DNA from: Hymenopus coronatus
Taxonomy: Eukaryota; Arthropoda; Insecta; Mantodea; Hymenopodidae
Assembly (NCBI GenBank): GCA_030762935.1
Contig: CM060900.1
Span: forward strand, 394,247,632-394,311,631
Direction: 5' to 3'
DNA: 64,000 nt
Made by a program: the position numbers and the translations under genes. Of the stretch, positions 29,975-42,889 are shown one piece after another (within the stretch, counting starts at the first letter, position 1; each line of letters opens with the position of its first letter). Under the pieces are notes generated by a model. It saw only the letters and a list, made by a program, of their open reading frames with translations. It was not told the DNA's origin and made no database searches.

Positions 29975-31744
29975 GTGAAGGCCATTGGCCTGAAACCTCG
30001 AGCCGATATGGCTCGCACAGGCGCCTCCTCTAAGGAGGTCCGGTCCTCTGCGGACAGCCGTAGGGCAACCGCACCGACACTGACTAGTGACGACGGGCAA
30101 CAGCCAAGCACCAGCACCAGTCTACCTATTCCCTCACCAGAGACGGCCGAACCTTCGCGCAAGCGAAGCAGGACGTCTATTGGCGGCAGCAACAGGCGCA
30201 AGCCATCTTCGCCTCACCGCCTCGTAGCGGTTGAGGGTGTTCAAACCAGGCAGAGTCCTTACACCATTCCTATGCCCTACTCCGACACCGACGTCGAACC
30301 TGACGGGCCGTGGATAACTGTCCACGCAGGGGGCCGCAGAAGCGGTCGTTCCTCCCCCAACCCAGCCGCACCACCACAGGGAATTAACCAACCCCCAACC
30401 CAAGGGGGGCGAAAAATCCCGCCTATAGTTGCCGACGGTTTCCGCAACCACGTTGTGGTAATGAGAAAGCTGGCAACGAAGCTTAGGGGCCCCTTCGAGG
30501 CCCGGCGGAAGCAAAGGAAAGTCCACCTCCATACCTCCTCGGAAAGGGATTTCGAGGCAGCGAAGGCAGTACTACGGGACGAACAAATCCCATTCTACAG
30601 CTACTCGCTGCAGCGGCCCTACGTGGAGCGTAGGATAATTCGGGGCCTTGACTCCGACTGCACCCCTGAGGATGTCAAGGCGGCTCTTCAGGACGAGTAC
30701 AACATCACCCCTACCTCCGTGGCACGTCTCAGTAAGACGGTGGCAACAGACGACGGCACTCAGCGAGTGCCCATGCCCTTATTCCTGGTCGTGGTACCAA
30801 GGGAACGCACCCAGACAGTTCAGCCGATAGACGCCGTCCGTCGGCTTATCTTCACCGTCGTGCGTATCGAAAGATACCACGGCAAAGAGGGACCTGTGCA
30901 GTGCCATAGGTGCATGGGCTTCAACCACTCTAGCAGTGTGTGCGAGCGCAAGCTCGCTTGCCTGCGGCGCGGTGAAGCCCATCTACTGAGGGACTGCACA
31001 AAGCCCCATGAAGCTCGCCACTGTGTGAACTGTGGTGAGGCGCACGTGGGCTCATACAAAGGCTGTAAGGTGCGGAAGCGCCTTGTTGAGAGCCGCCGTG
31101 GAGGCCCCCAGGAGCCAGCTAATGTGCGCCCTGGGGTGTCCTCCTCGGCACTAAACCGCGCTGAGGGATCGCTGCGCGCCGCTGAGGCAGCAGCAACTCC
31201 CACCCCCGCAGTCACTGCAGAGATTGTGCCAGCTCCGTCCTTGACGGAGACCCCAACCCCCCAACCTGGTCCGTCTACGTCAACGGAGGAAGCCGCCCCG
31301 ACGCCCTCGACAGAGGGCCCACGCCGGACTTCTCCAAAAAAGAAGTCCAGGAGGAGAGGGAAGAAGAACCGTCGGGCGCCCGGCCAGTCGGGCTAATCAG
31401 AGGCTGCCACCTCTGTGAGACCCGAGGCCACGCCCCCAGCACTCCAGCAGCTACCAGTGGCGGAAGCTCCAGTAGCGGCCGCCACAGTGCCGACTCCAGT
31501 AGCGGAGGCTCCCGCTGCACCTACCACCACAGCGGCTTCCTCGGTCTTTACAGCGGCCATCCCACAGGCGGACCTGGATGAACTTCAGGACCTAGCCCTG
31601 TGGTTCGGTGACCTCCTAAGTAAGGTCCTACCTGTAGTGCGAAACTTCAAGTTAAAGTACAGTGACCCCAGACTCTCCCCCCTCCAGAAACACACCCTGT
31701 TCCTCAAAACCTTGGAGCAGTTGTACCCGGGTTCCGCTAAGTAA
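29975..31744 (+). pseudogene. LINE ORF1, Gag-like protein with PRE_C2HC and zinc knuckles
   Basis: ORF1 proteins bind element RNA as a nucleocapsid-like chaperone. Residues 1-150 are Ser/Pro/Arg-rich and probably disordered. A PRE_C2HC-type region begins near residue 218 (RRIIRGLDSDCTPEDVKAAL) and runs to three zinc knuckles: CHRCMGFNHSSSVC (about 308), CLRRGEAHLLRDC, whose second Cys is Arg, and CVNCGEAHVGSYKGC (about 349). Residues after 380 are Ala/Pro-rich with a Lys/Arg cluster (KKKSRRRGKKNRR). An in-frame TAA at 31394-31396 splits the frame; the same frame then continues to TAA 31742-31744, with a conserved-looking end (DLALWFGDLLSKVLPVV). The final stop overlaps the ORF2 ATG (TAATG). 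Knuckle damage and the stop indicate a dead copy. Confidence 0.85.
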
Positions 31745-33115
31745 TGGCCTCTAGATTCGTTCGGATACCATTGCGACTCGCGTACTGGAACGCGAACGGC
31801 ATCCGGTGGCAACGCCCAGGCGTCATTGAGTTTGTACAATCGTACGGAATTGACATCCTGATGGTTTGCGAAACCCATCTGGATGCTGTTACTGACTTCT
31901 CGCTGCCTAGTTACGTCACCCATCAGTCCGATCGGGTCGGCCGACAGGGTGGCGGTACAGCTATCTTCATTAAGAACCACATAACCCAAACTCCTGTCCA
32001 ACTCCCAGCACTACAGCACGTGGAGGCCTGTGCAATCCGGCTTGCCGTCGCCGGGCTAGACGCGCTGCTGATAGCTGCATATGACCCACCAAACCACCGC
32101 TTCCATGAAGCGGACTACACCACCCTACTCAACCTTCACCCAGTGGTATGCATCGCAGGAGATCTCAACGCGAAACATGCCCTCTGGCACAGCCGCACCA
32201 ACAACCCCCGAGGCCGCGGGCTCTACCGCCTCATCAGCGGCAACCCCGCCCTCGTCGCGCACGGACCGAGAGGACCTACGTGTCATCCGGCTCGCGGCAG
32301 ACCGATGTTCTTGACATCATAATCACCAAGAACACACCATTTCATCTAGACCTCTCGGCGGTCAACGAGTTGGACTCCGACCATGACCCTGTCGTGGTGG
32401 ATACAACCGAGACCGTATCAGCTCTGGTAACACCAGGCTGGATAAATGAGGTCGACTGGGACTTAGCCGTCCTAGACCTAAACCAAACGTGGACCCGCGA
32501 CCGCGCATCGATTTCATCGAAGCGCTGGGAGCGGCAGCCACGGCCTTCTCCCGCCAACTCCTGAATGTGGTACGCGCGCATACCTACCGCATGCCATCTA
32601 ACAAACCTAACCCGAGAACCATACCGAATGAACTCCGTCAGCTGCTAAAAGCCAAGGCAACCGTACGGAAGCTATGGCAGCGCTTCCGCCATCCCAGGAT
32701 CCAAGCAGTGTACCAGCGGTTCAAATCCCTGGCAAGGCGCCTGCTTCGTGCGCACCGCAAAGCGGCCTGGGAACACACAATGGCACATATAAACCTGGAA
32801 GAGAAACAACCCTGCAGGATCATCCGATCCCTCAGGAAAGACAAAAGTCAGTTTCAGCATCCCATGCATGGCACCCTTGGGAGACTCTCTTTTGAGCCCC
32901 AGGATAAAGCCACGGATTTCGCAGATTATCTGGAGTCCCAATTCGAACCCCGCGAAGACCCCCAGGACGAGGACTTTACTGAGCTCGTGGAAGCGACGGT
33001 AGACTACCTCTATGAGGAGCCCCCGCCGCCCCATGAGGAGATCCGCATTCCTTTAGTCACCCCGAAAGAGGTCATTCATTACTTCTGAGGCAAAAACACT
33101 CGGAAGACCGTCAGC
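31744..33115 (+). pseudogene. LINE ORF2, AP-type endonuclease and linker only
   Basis: ORF2 normally nicks target DNA and reverse-transcribes the element RNA. The N-terminal exonuclease/endonuclease/phosphatase domain is clear: LAYWNANGI, LMVCETHLD (catalytic Glu), GGGTAIFIK, AAYDPPN, IAGDLNAKHALW (Asp/Asn) and SDHDPVV (catalytic Asp-His). Two frameshifts occur, near 32270-32290 (before TDVLDIIITKNTPF) and near 32490. The downstream linker to 33088 (LLKAKATVRKLWQRFRHPR, then DKATDFADYLESQF) is typical of the segment before RT in Jockey-like elements. A TGA at 33086-33088 interrupts it, and similarity ends about nine codons later. No RT motif (FADD) is present here. Confidence 0.87.
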
Positions 33116-33794
33116 TGAAGCGCACAGTACATAGTCTAAACACTATTTTTGGACTCAGGTACCAAAAAAAATTAATTTATGCTGGTACCTCGACAACGAT
33201 TTTTTGGGCAGCACATAATACCCTTTCTACCTATGTACATGGTATGCTTCGAAAATGTAAAAAGAGAATAGCTAACTCAACGTTAAATACTGGAGATATC
33301 TCGGAATTGGTTAGCTCTATAAAAAAAAAAAAAAAAAACTGTGTATGAAATAAATGGCTTTTTCAACAAAGTCAACATTTTTGTAAATATCACCTCTAAC
33401 CTACAGGAGCAAACAAACAATGCTAATAAAGAGGGAAGCACTTTCCTGATAAAGTTATTGTTAAATTTTGTAGTAAGAAGTTCCTCAGTGCCTGGCGTTT
33501 CTTATTAATAGTACCTTAAGGTTAATACTAGCACTAGAAAGTTATTCTTTCTAATTTCTAAGAGAAATGCGTGTATTGTGTGTGTATGTGTGTGTGCGTG
33601 CGCCCCCCCCCTCAGTAAATCTAGTTTTTCACTCTGCAATATTATTATTTTTTTGTTAGTCTTTCATTTCCCATTAGAGTAATCGCTAAATCTGGGCAAA
33701 AAAATAATCTATAAAACATATTTATTCTTTTCAATACACAAGTTTCAGTGCAAAGGAATGGAATAGGGTAAGACAAACAATGTCCAGAATAGTT

Positions 33795-33840
<46 letters not shown>

Positions 33841-36800
33841 GCTTACCCCGGACATAACACAGTCCATATTAATTCGATTGGCAACATTTATAAGTCCCCC
33901 GATATAGCTTTATTCTAAAATGCAATAACACAATATATATCTATAAAGAAAAGATTAACAACATTTAACCCTTACAACTCGAAAATTACAAAAACTTGGT
34001 ACATTTAATTCCTACTTCGGAACCAGTGACCTGCAATTAATAAAACTATATCCCACATGTTTCAAAAATTACAAATGGGGAAATTGTTCTTGGGTAACCC
34101 TCATAAAATTACAATAGCCACATAGCTCGAACCACGGACACATTGTATTAAAAAAAAAGACAAAAGCATCTAAAATAAATAATAAATCTCGCCCCATCTT
34201 ACCCAACATAGCCGAATGAAATTTATGCCCAATTCTATATACGCGTGCTTTAGTTCACTCGAAAAGGCAGCTCAACGACATCAGATTTCTCGTAAAATTA
34301 TAGAGCATTTCAGCATCGATTCACCAATTTCATTCAACGTCCTATATGACCAACCAGGTCAAAGGACGTTAAGCTTAAAAAAGAAAAAGGAAAAAAGGGA
34401 CTGCTTTAGTGTATGTATAAAAAATAATTTATTTTTAATGCAATTATTCATCGTAATTCCAAATATAGAACATATTTATAATGATGAACTTTCATTCTAG
34501 CTATGTAGGTTGGCAGCATAAAGAATTATATAATTTAATGTTGGTATATAATGTAACACTAAACGATTTCCTAACATTATGATGTAATTACGAATTCCTT
34601 CTTTGGGCAAACATTAATTACTTTAAAATAACAGAATAGTTTAAATAAAAAACTTCTGACGTCTATGAAACGTTCATTAACTTTTTCGATCGTTTTTTTT
34701 TTAATTGCAATCATACAGAAATTATTCGAGGAAACGAATATTCAGTTGACGAGTTTTGTAAATATGTCTTCACAGCTTGGCCAGTAGTATGCACATTATC
34801 CATAATGTGTTTTACGAGTGTCATTTTAACTTGGACTATTGGAGCGCATATTAAAACAAATCTGATTTAGGTAATACACTCATACACCGTTCTCCACCCG
34901 TCCAAATCCAGGTTATTATACGTTATGGTATTCACTTACGCAGTGATTCTTCCATACGCGTTGTTATTCATTAATGCTCATAGCTATTTTCTGAAGCATT
35001 GCGGAACAAACACTTCTTAAGCATCAGAAATCCATTCGTTGAATGACTCTAAATTTACATGAAATCTCTCTGTATATCACCAAAAAGAAAATGCATGTGC
35101 TAGCTAAGGAGTTGCAAAACTATAAGTAAGGAACAATTCCAATCAAAAGCAGCACAAATGTATTTTTGAAACGGTTCTTCCCACAGAAAGATTTTATAAA
35201 CGTTTTAATTGTGGTTATCCACGAGATCTGAATGTTAACCTTTCGTAAGTTTTACTTTGCATATACACTACGGTTTACAAGTTGAATAAACTGCAATAAA
35301 AATGAACAGGATATCACAGCCAGTTCCAACAATATTCAAAATATGCATTTAATTCTACATATATGTGTCTCAGATATAAAATATTTTTATCAAAGTAACT
35401 GTCAGAAGCACTTCTAAGGTCATTACAAGAATCAAGAAAGGAATAAATAAATAAATAAAAAAAATAAGCGGAAACATATGCATGTAAAGGGCCGTATAGA
35501 GTGAGATGAAATTCTAGAAAGCTTTCGTCCTGCATCCTTGTATTATGGTTTCTTAGCTAGGTTATTAACACACGGCTCTACCCATGTTTTTGTAAAATAA
35601 AAATTCTCATTTGGCCTATTAATATTCTTTGAAATTTTGAAGAAATAAACGTTTATAAGTACACGTGACATGTTTTGTTATCTGTAACATTTCAATAATA
35701 ATATGTTAAGAAGATGTGATTTTTTTTTTTTTTTTTTGCTTATTATTCGCACTAGGTATATTAGCACTCAAAGGACACTAGTCTGATGTAAATAAACTAT
35801 AAGGAAGAAACGTACGCTTATCCTTCTATATATTGTTTGGTTATGTTTTTAAAATTAAATTCAAGTACAAAAATTCAAAAGCAAGCAATTGACATCTTGT
35901 AGTGTCAACGAAAAATTCAAGAAACTTGACACTTCCAAGAAGCTTTACGTGGAGCCTGAAAACAGATATTTACAGAAACCGTATCTGATATACCAAAGCA
36001 GGGCTCCCCTGACGGCATAGCTATATGTAATATCTTTGACATCCATGCATTAGCATTAATACTCTGTGCAGAATTCAGCACTGCTATCTACGAGCAAACG
36101 CTCAAACTACACAACTTTCAGAAAGTGTACAACGTTACACGTAAATTGTCAGTTTGTTGGAAATTTCTTGCAAAAGGTATATGTTTAACTGATAGAGGCA
36201 TAACTATAGTTTTTATTTATATTTCCATAATATTTTCTTGTAGAATATAATGTACATTCTAAAGAGGAGGCATATATCTAGTGTTGATCATTTTTTATTT
36301 TTGGGATGTCAACCACATTGAGACTGATGTGCATGGAAATTGAGCACATCATGACTTAATAAAAATGTCAGGTGATAAGGTTTCTAAATCTGTCATCATT
36401 TAAAGTAACAACCTACTTACATACTTGGGAACAGGGCCATAACTTATGGCTACTATCCTCTTTATGAGAATAGCAGTCCATGTGAAAAATAATAGATATA
36501 CACATGTTAGGAGAGGGTATGAAGATGTGGATAGTGAACAACACATCAAGATTGAGCTATACAGTATATTTGCAAGATGATTGACATTGTGTTATTGGTT
36601 TCATGTTTCACAATAATTAAAGCTTAACACAGCTTACATACACATTCTGAAAATCCTCCTAGTAGGTCACTGCTACATTGAAAACAGACTGCAATTAATC
36701 AGGGAGGTGCTGAATACCATCTGCATCACTATTTTTCTCCAATGTGGAAATCTGGTCATGTGTAGCTGCAGAGCATTTCCAATATTCTCACATTTTGCAA
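33116..36800. other. unrecognised AT-rich DNA with simple repeats
   Basis: Contains a poly-A run (33322-33339), a GT-rich to poly-C stretch (33574-33611), (CT)n at 33798-33838, and a T16-17 run near 35722. No gene, SINE or transposon motif was found. Short open frames (for example 34216-34500) are judged to be chance. Confidence 0.4.
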
Positions 36801-36805
36801 ACCAC

Positions 36806-37272
36806 CTACCAAGTAATGCTTCTTTTATGCTGCACATGTGATCTTGTCGTCACATAGAGAGAGATAAGAATGGTAGGTGCTCCCATTCTTCCATCTCCAG
36901 TGATACAGTAACCAGCATCCGACACACTCAGTTTTACCCACCTCATGACTGTCAGGACATTACTGCAAACAGCTTCTAGCACTTCCCTATGGTATTCTCT
37001 GGCAGTGCTCTCATGAAGAATGGTGTTTTGATATAGGAGTGCTGTGCAACAGTAGTTACATCCATTTGGCATGGCAGTCCCCAGACTACTGATTTCACAT
37101 TGCTTACTGTGCTCATAAAGGCAACTCCAGCACCATTTGACATTCTAGTACACCTTAAGTTGGTCTTTCTTCCCTGCAATATATACCATTTTATGCCCCG
37201 ATAAGAGTTTATCACAAAATGAAATAGTTTCCATATATTATCCCAACCTTGTAAATTATTAAAATATCCCAC
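36806..37272 (-). other. overlapping unrecognised open frames
   Basis: Two minus-strand frames (98 and 88 codons) overlap by about 97 bp, as if one coding region had shifted frame. They include EVLEAVCSNVLTVMRWVKLS and ITGDGRMGAPTILISLYV. The Cys content and length suggest a decayed transposase or other repeat protein rather than chance. A link to the MULE-like element at 23.1-24.4 kb was considered but no diagnostic motif could be fixed. Confidence 0.25.
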
Positions 37273-37384
37273 AGCTTAATATTATTAATTTAACATGATT
37301 ATATCTCTTTCTTCCAATATTAGTAATTACACTACAAGATTTTAAATCAGATATTTTTAATATGAATCACACCCTTATCCAATC

Positions 37385-37672
37385 GCCTGTGGTGTGGTGT
37401 CTGTTGCCATGGTTATAATACACACCTCTCACCTAGAAAGCCTGGGTTTGATCCCAAGCAACTGCATGAGAGATTTATGGTAGACAAAGCTATGGGTTTT
37501 CTTCAGGTTCTCCGGCTTCCCCTGCCATTGCAATCCACCAATGCTCCATCTTCACTCCATGTATCACCAGTGGCATCGCCTGCGGTGCTACAAGTACTAA
37601 AAGCAGGCATTAAACACTACCAAAAATTGCCTGTGGTGCCATATTGTAAAAGAGGGCATTCAACGGTGTAAA
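37385..37672 (+). mobile_element. SINE family A copy with partly duplicated tail
   Basis: Head GGTGTCTGTTGCCATGGTTA, box B GGGTTTGATCCCAAGC, body GGGTTTTCTTCAGGTTCTCC, tail GGCATCGCCTGCGGTGCTAC, and AGCAGGCATTAAACACTACC. The tail block (GCCTGTGGTGCCATATTGTA to GAGGGCATTCAACGG) is then repeated once more up to about 37670. Confidence 0.85.
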
Positions 37673-37679
37673 AACTCTT

Positions 37680-40600
37680 ACTCAAACCTAATTAACAAGT
37701 ATATGCACCAATTTAATGAATCCATCACTTGTCAACATTTTTGGTAATAAAGCATTATGTAACTTAATTGAAGTAGATATTAATTGATTATTTAGGATCT
37801 GGAAGAATTCTTCTCCAGTGTAATTTTTTGCAACTATGAAAATGAGTCAGTTATGGATATGCTAATCATTACATTATTTTAAAAAACAGGATATTTTTGT
37901 AAAGCATGTTTCTTCCATCATCAAAATTTGTTCTGACTGCCTTGTAGCAAGAATGCTACAAGGGTGGCACAGTTGTTATCTGGCAGTGGCCCGATAAAAC
38001 TCTTCATCCAATTATTTCCCATCAGCGTATCAATATTTAACACATGACGTTTGTACTTAACAATGAATATATTTTTTTATTCTGTCAGTCTCTAACTTTC
38101 ATTGAATATAATTAAAAATAAAGGATAACATAAGTATAAAGAATACATCAGGCACCTAAAAGATTAACTTCAAGCAGTCCAATAAGTTTTATATTTGAAA
38201 ACCAAGTGTATCTGAAAGTGACTAAAGAATATTTCAAATGCACCGAATAACAACAGAAGGAAAAAAACAGCAATTGCACCATATTTCTGAAAGAAGTATC
38301 AAGACCTTCACAGAGTCTATATTGAAACTAGTAACTAGCAGTATGAGAAAATAAATGCATGCTCAAGTACCAACACTATGTGTTTAACTTTGTTATACCA
38401 ACAGCAGGTAATTTGACAATAAAGTTCATTGAGGTACTACCAGTAAACATGAGTGCCACCATCATAGCATCCACTCTACAAGACATTCAGAGCTCAGTGT
38501 AATGATGGAAGCAACATGTTTATGAAACATGTCGCTTATTTTTGAAGCTAAGACATGTGTAGAGTTTATCAAAGTGAAAACATTTTCATTCTTTTGCATA
38601 TTGATTATCAATCCATGTATCTATTAGAAACAATAGGTCCTCTTGAAAATATATTTTATGAGAGGAGACAGTAAAGTTAGTTCAGCTGGAATTGTATTAA
38701 ATATTCCAATAACAATGAATTCTTCTTTCTTTCTTTCTTTTTTTTTTCTCTTTATTACCACCTAAGCTAGGACTATGTTTTTGAAAATTCGCTATTTTTA
38801 TAGCATTAATTTTTTGAAAATGTACATAACAATCAAAGGGATATTGTATTTTTAACAGGTGTAGCATAAGCAAAAGTAGAGGTTTGTTAGTGAATATGAA
38901 GGTGTTCAGTTTTAAATGGGCAGAACTCTATTGCTGTTGTTGGTACCACTCATTATTCAGATTGCTTATTTAAGCTGAATAACCACTAATTTTGTCTAAC
39001 ACTATATTTTCGTACAATGATTAATTAAACACAGTAATGTGTCTTTAATGTAGAGATTCAGTAAACTAGATTAACCAATCTAAGGGAAAATATTTGACAT
39101 CCTAATTGTATAGTGATTTAGGTACTCCACAACAGCTCTTCAAATGATACCTAATTTCACTGCCGCCACAGTCATGTAAACTTTAATTCAGGCTTTCCTG
39201 ATTCACAGATGTGTAAATTCAGCTTTAGCTATAGATCTACCAAGTAGCTATCAAGGTTGATAGAAGTCCTATTCTCATGCTGAAACAGTTTCAGGTAAAT
39301 ATATACCAGAGCCATATTGGTGACTCTCTTGCATTCTGTATGGATCATTCATTTCTTGTTACCAGTGGTTAGGTACTAGCCAGCTTGGTACATATCCCAA
39401 ATGTTTACCTTCATTAGAATCATTTTTATACATTTTGCACTGTGAGGAACCTAAGGATGCAGTTGTGGTTGGGTATTCAGTATATTTTGAATATTGGTAG
39501 GTATATAGAAATTAAGCACATTAGACTCATGATGCCGGTGAATAAGGTGATGATGTGAATGTGAAAATGATTCCTCAAATGATCCTCAATTCCCATGAGC
39601 TGAGAGTCTGAGAATAAGTGTTTCAATAAGGTACTGGCCATCCAACACAAGAAAGCAAGCGGAGCCTGAGGGGTGAGCGAGCGAGGGGGGGGTCTTGAAC
39701 TGTTATCTGATCATGTACTAGTGAATCTGTTTATGTTTACTACATGTGTGTATGAACCAACCTATTGCTGCCAGATCTAATGCTCGTTTCAGTAACTGCA
39801 GTGATGTATTCTGCATCATTTGGCTCTTGCTGCTAACATGCGCTATGACATATACTACTACAGTTATTTAATATTTTGTTACTTTTATTCTTGGTTTAAT
39901 ATTCAAATATTTAAATGCAGAGATTAGCAGCTACTGCAGCGAAGATCAGGACTTCTCTGACTCGGATCTTGCAAGACAAATAAAGTTCTAGCTAAGTGTG
40001 AGTTATGTGACAACACTGTGTATTTTAGATGAACCTAACGTCCTTGTGTCATATCAAGAATGTCGAGCATAAACATCATGCGAACAGCAAAAGTGTTTAC
40101 ATAAGTGCTTACATTATGCATTCCTCTACCTTGCCTTCTTGTGCTGGGTCATCAATACTATATGAACTTTGGAATGGAGTAACTACAAAAAGGAGTTATG
40201 ATGCAAGTAATATGTCACTACTTAATTCTGTGCCACTGCTAAGAAATACAGAGTACAATGTTGTAAAACAAATAAATATTTTAAAATGTAATCAACCAGC
40301 TTAAATTAACATATTAATGAAATGGTAAGGTGCTGTAAAACTTCAAAAAAATCCTCTAACATTTATTGTCAAACAATCCTTTAGTTAGGAATGTTTATTG
40401 GAATTCTGAAATAAGTACCATTTATAAACAAGGGATTAAGCAGACATAATGGAAAACTACAGCCCAATTTCTTTTTGTTCAATATTTCCAAACAGTTTTG
40501 TACAGTTGTTTTTGGATATAGAGCACAAATACATTTCAAAACTATTATGTTATCTCATATCATTTGGACTTTCAAATAGAAAAATCAACTTTAGATGCAA

Positions 40601-41501
40601 ATACTCAGGAAAAAAATAATATCCAGTATTAACAATAAATTTGATTGATTTATCAATCATCTTTGACTACATGAAAATCCACAAATGATTTGAAATTGTA
40701 GAAGATACAGAGACTCAATTTTTGGGAGTCCACTATCCTGACTAGAAAGTTACATAAAAGCAGAAAACAGCACACCGGAATAGAAAGTATTGTTCTTGCA
40801 AGTAGACGTGAACACTGTCAACATGATGTGCAATGGCATGAACTGATACTGGAGTTGGCCAATGATTTACAAGCACATAGCGAGCATCAGTCTGTCTAGC
40901 ACCATGATAATGTGAGCATTGCTCCTTGTGGCACTTAGTGGAGATAAAAATAGTCTAAATAATGCCACCAATAAATTATAGGGAAAAGAAACACGAGAAT
41001 TGATTGCTAATGTGCATCAGTTTATGATGAGAGAGGCTACAGAGGGGACTCCTATTAAATTCAAATCTGCACAGAAATACAGTGGTAGCTACCATTGTGT
41101 CATAAATATCATTGTGTCATTTAGTTTGGTACATAGAATTAGAATGTATTCAGTTAGATGAATGCGGGTCTTTCTCAACACTTTGTAAAGAAAACATCTC
41201 TTACAAAAGATTTTTTATTTGTCTACACTATGCTAATCAAGATAAATAATAACAGAAATTTTCTTATTACATGCTTCCTTTTAAGTAGAAGGAAAATAAG
41301 GGAGTGCACCAGGCTAAAATTATAGTTAAATCTTTTAAAAATTATTGCTATGTTAAACAATTAAAATTTGGTAATCTTAGCACAGCTAGGAGTTAAACAA
41401 AAGATGTATGCAACAAATAATGACTTCCTAATTGAGAAAAGTTTAAGCAGTTTAAAACAGGAAACAATAACAAAGAAAAACGTGAAACCAATTAACTCTA
41501 T

Positions 41502-41535
<34 letters not shown>

Positions 41536-41740
41536 ATATGACATAAACTGTGCTGTAACAAAATCTGTATCTTTGTGTAGTAAGTTTTTTGTCGATCTCT
41601 TAAGGTTTACCAGTTTTAAAAAAGTCATTGAGAATGATGAGGTCATCAGGGGCTATAGCAAGAAAATTCAGCATCTACATATTGTTTGTTATGAAAATAT
41701 CTTAAGCATGTGGTATTTTAATAAAATTCATTAGATCCAT
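37680..41740. other. unrecognised AT-rich DNA
   Basis: No transposon or gene motif was recognised. Simple repeats include a TTTC run at 38721-38750, a GAGCGAGCGAGGGGGGG stretch near 39673 and a poly-A of about 30 at 41503-41532. A 91-codon frame at 40029-40304 has no domain. Confidence 0.4.
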
Positions 41741-41749
41741 GTTTTGAGA

Positions 41750-42050
41750 AAAGTCAAAATTTTGATAAAATGTTATTTAAGGGGTAGGTATTTACTTTAA
41801 AATTTTCATGCTGTATCCTTAGAAGATGCTAAACTTGTTAATCAACTTTACTATTTAACAGACTCTCCATTTTTGAGCTGTTTTGCCCCTCCCTCACACA
41901 CACCACACATAAGGAGAGTTTTCCAAAAATTCTGTTTTCTTAGATTTTTGGGTTCAGAGAGTCTCAAAACCTGTATTTCCAGTGAAATCTTGGTATCAAA
42001 TTTTTGGTTGGAATACAATCTTGTCTATCTGCATATGTAATAGAGAAAAT
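41750..42050 (-). repeat. old copy of the dispersed repeat seen at 3790-4965
   Basis: On the minus strand, AAAAATTTGATACCAAGATT, TCACTGGAAATACAGGTTTT, the AGCTCAAAAATGGAGAG region and AAGTTTAGCATCTTCTAAGG follow the same order as AAAATTCGATTCCGAGATTT, CGGAAATATGTTTTAAG, ACTCAAAAACGAAAAG and AGTTTAGTATCTTCCATGG in the tandem units. It is heavily diverged. Confidence 0.5.
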
Positions 42051-42889
42051 CATTATAGAGTATATTATAAAGATTTTTAAACTATAAATGCACAAATGAG
42101 TTGGACATTTTATGCACACAAAACGATGCCTATTAATAAATAATATGGATGTGTTGGTTGTGTCACCCCAGTTCTCCTGTGCATACTGCACGGCTATCGC
42201 TTCAAGTTTCTGCCTCTTTCCCCCACCCCTTTTACCTTGCAACTTGAGTGCTCTCATCTATTTGCAAGGATGATACAAAGTATTTAAATAATCTTATAAT
42301 AAGGCCAAACATGGCATATTGCAAGGTTCTTATCTATTCCTGTTATGTGCAAATTAAATATTAGAAAAGTAAAGAATGACAGAGTATTACAATAAGATGT
42401 GCAAATGACATTATAGTATTAGGAAAGAGAGTACTGAGGAAAAGGTAGAATAAAACACATATGCATTATTGGCAATGGTAAATAGTAAATGTACAGAATT
42501 TGCCAGTAAATATAGATAAAGTGAGATTGATGCAAACTAAATTAGGGAACAAAGAAATTGAAATATAAGTTTAGAAGTTCAGAACAAAGCATCAGCCAGC
42601 TAACTCATATATATTACTTGGGTTTAGTTAATGATGAAACTTTGAATTGTTAAATGCATGTAGAAAAGACATAGAATAAAACTAAGCTATGCAGTTTATG
42701 TTATTAAACAAGATAGCAGGTGTTGACAGCATAGCATAGGTATATTTTCATCTCCTTCAATTACAACTAATATAAAGAAAGGATGTATCAAAAATAGAGG
42801 GCATAAATTCAGGAATGCATTCCCCATATGTAAACAATAAGAACAGTGCATTACAACATATGTATGCTAATGTTTGGTCTCTGTGATAC

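Larger units (their letters stand above)
29540..33115 (+). mobile_element. Jockey-group non-LTR retrotransposon, lacking its 3' half
   Basis: A GC-rich island in AT-rich surroundings. Layout: 5' UTR (about 29540-29974), ORF1 (29975-31744), ORF2 endonuclease and linker (31744-33110). The 5' UTR contains two to three repeats of a segment including CAGTGGGC and TATTAGCTTGC, as seen in promoters of some LINEs. The reverse transcriptase, 3' UTR and tail are absent: the copy ends just after the frame VIHYF.GKNTRKTVS, i.e. before the first RT motif. Losing the 3' end is opposite to normal 5' truncation, pointing to a later deletion or rearrangement. Confidence 0.85.
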
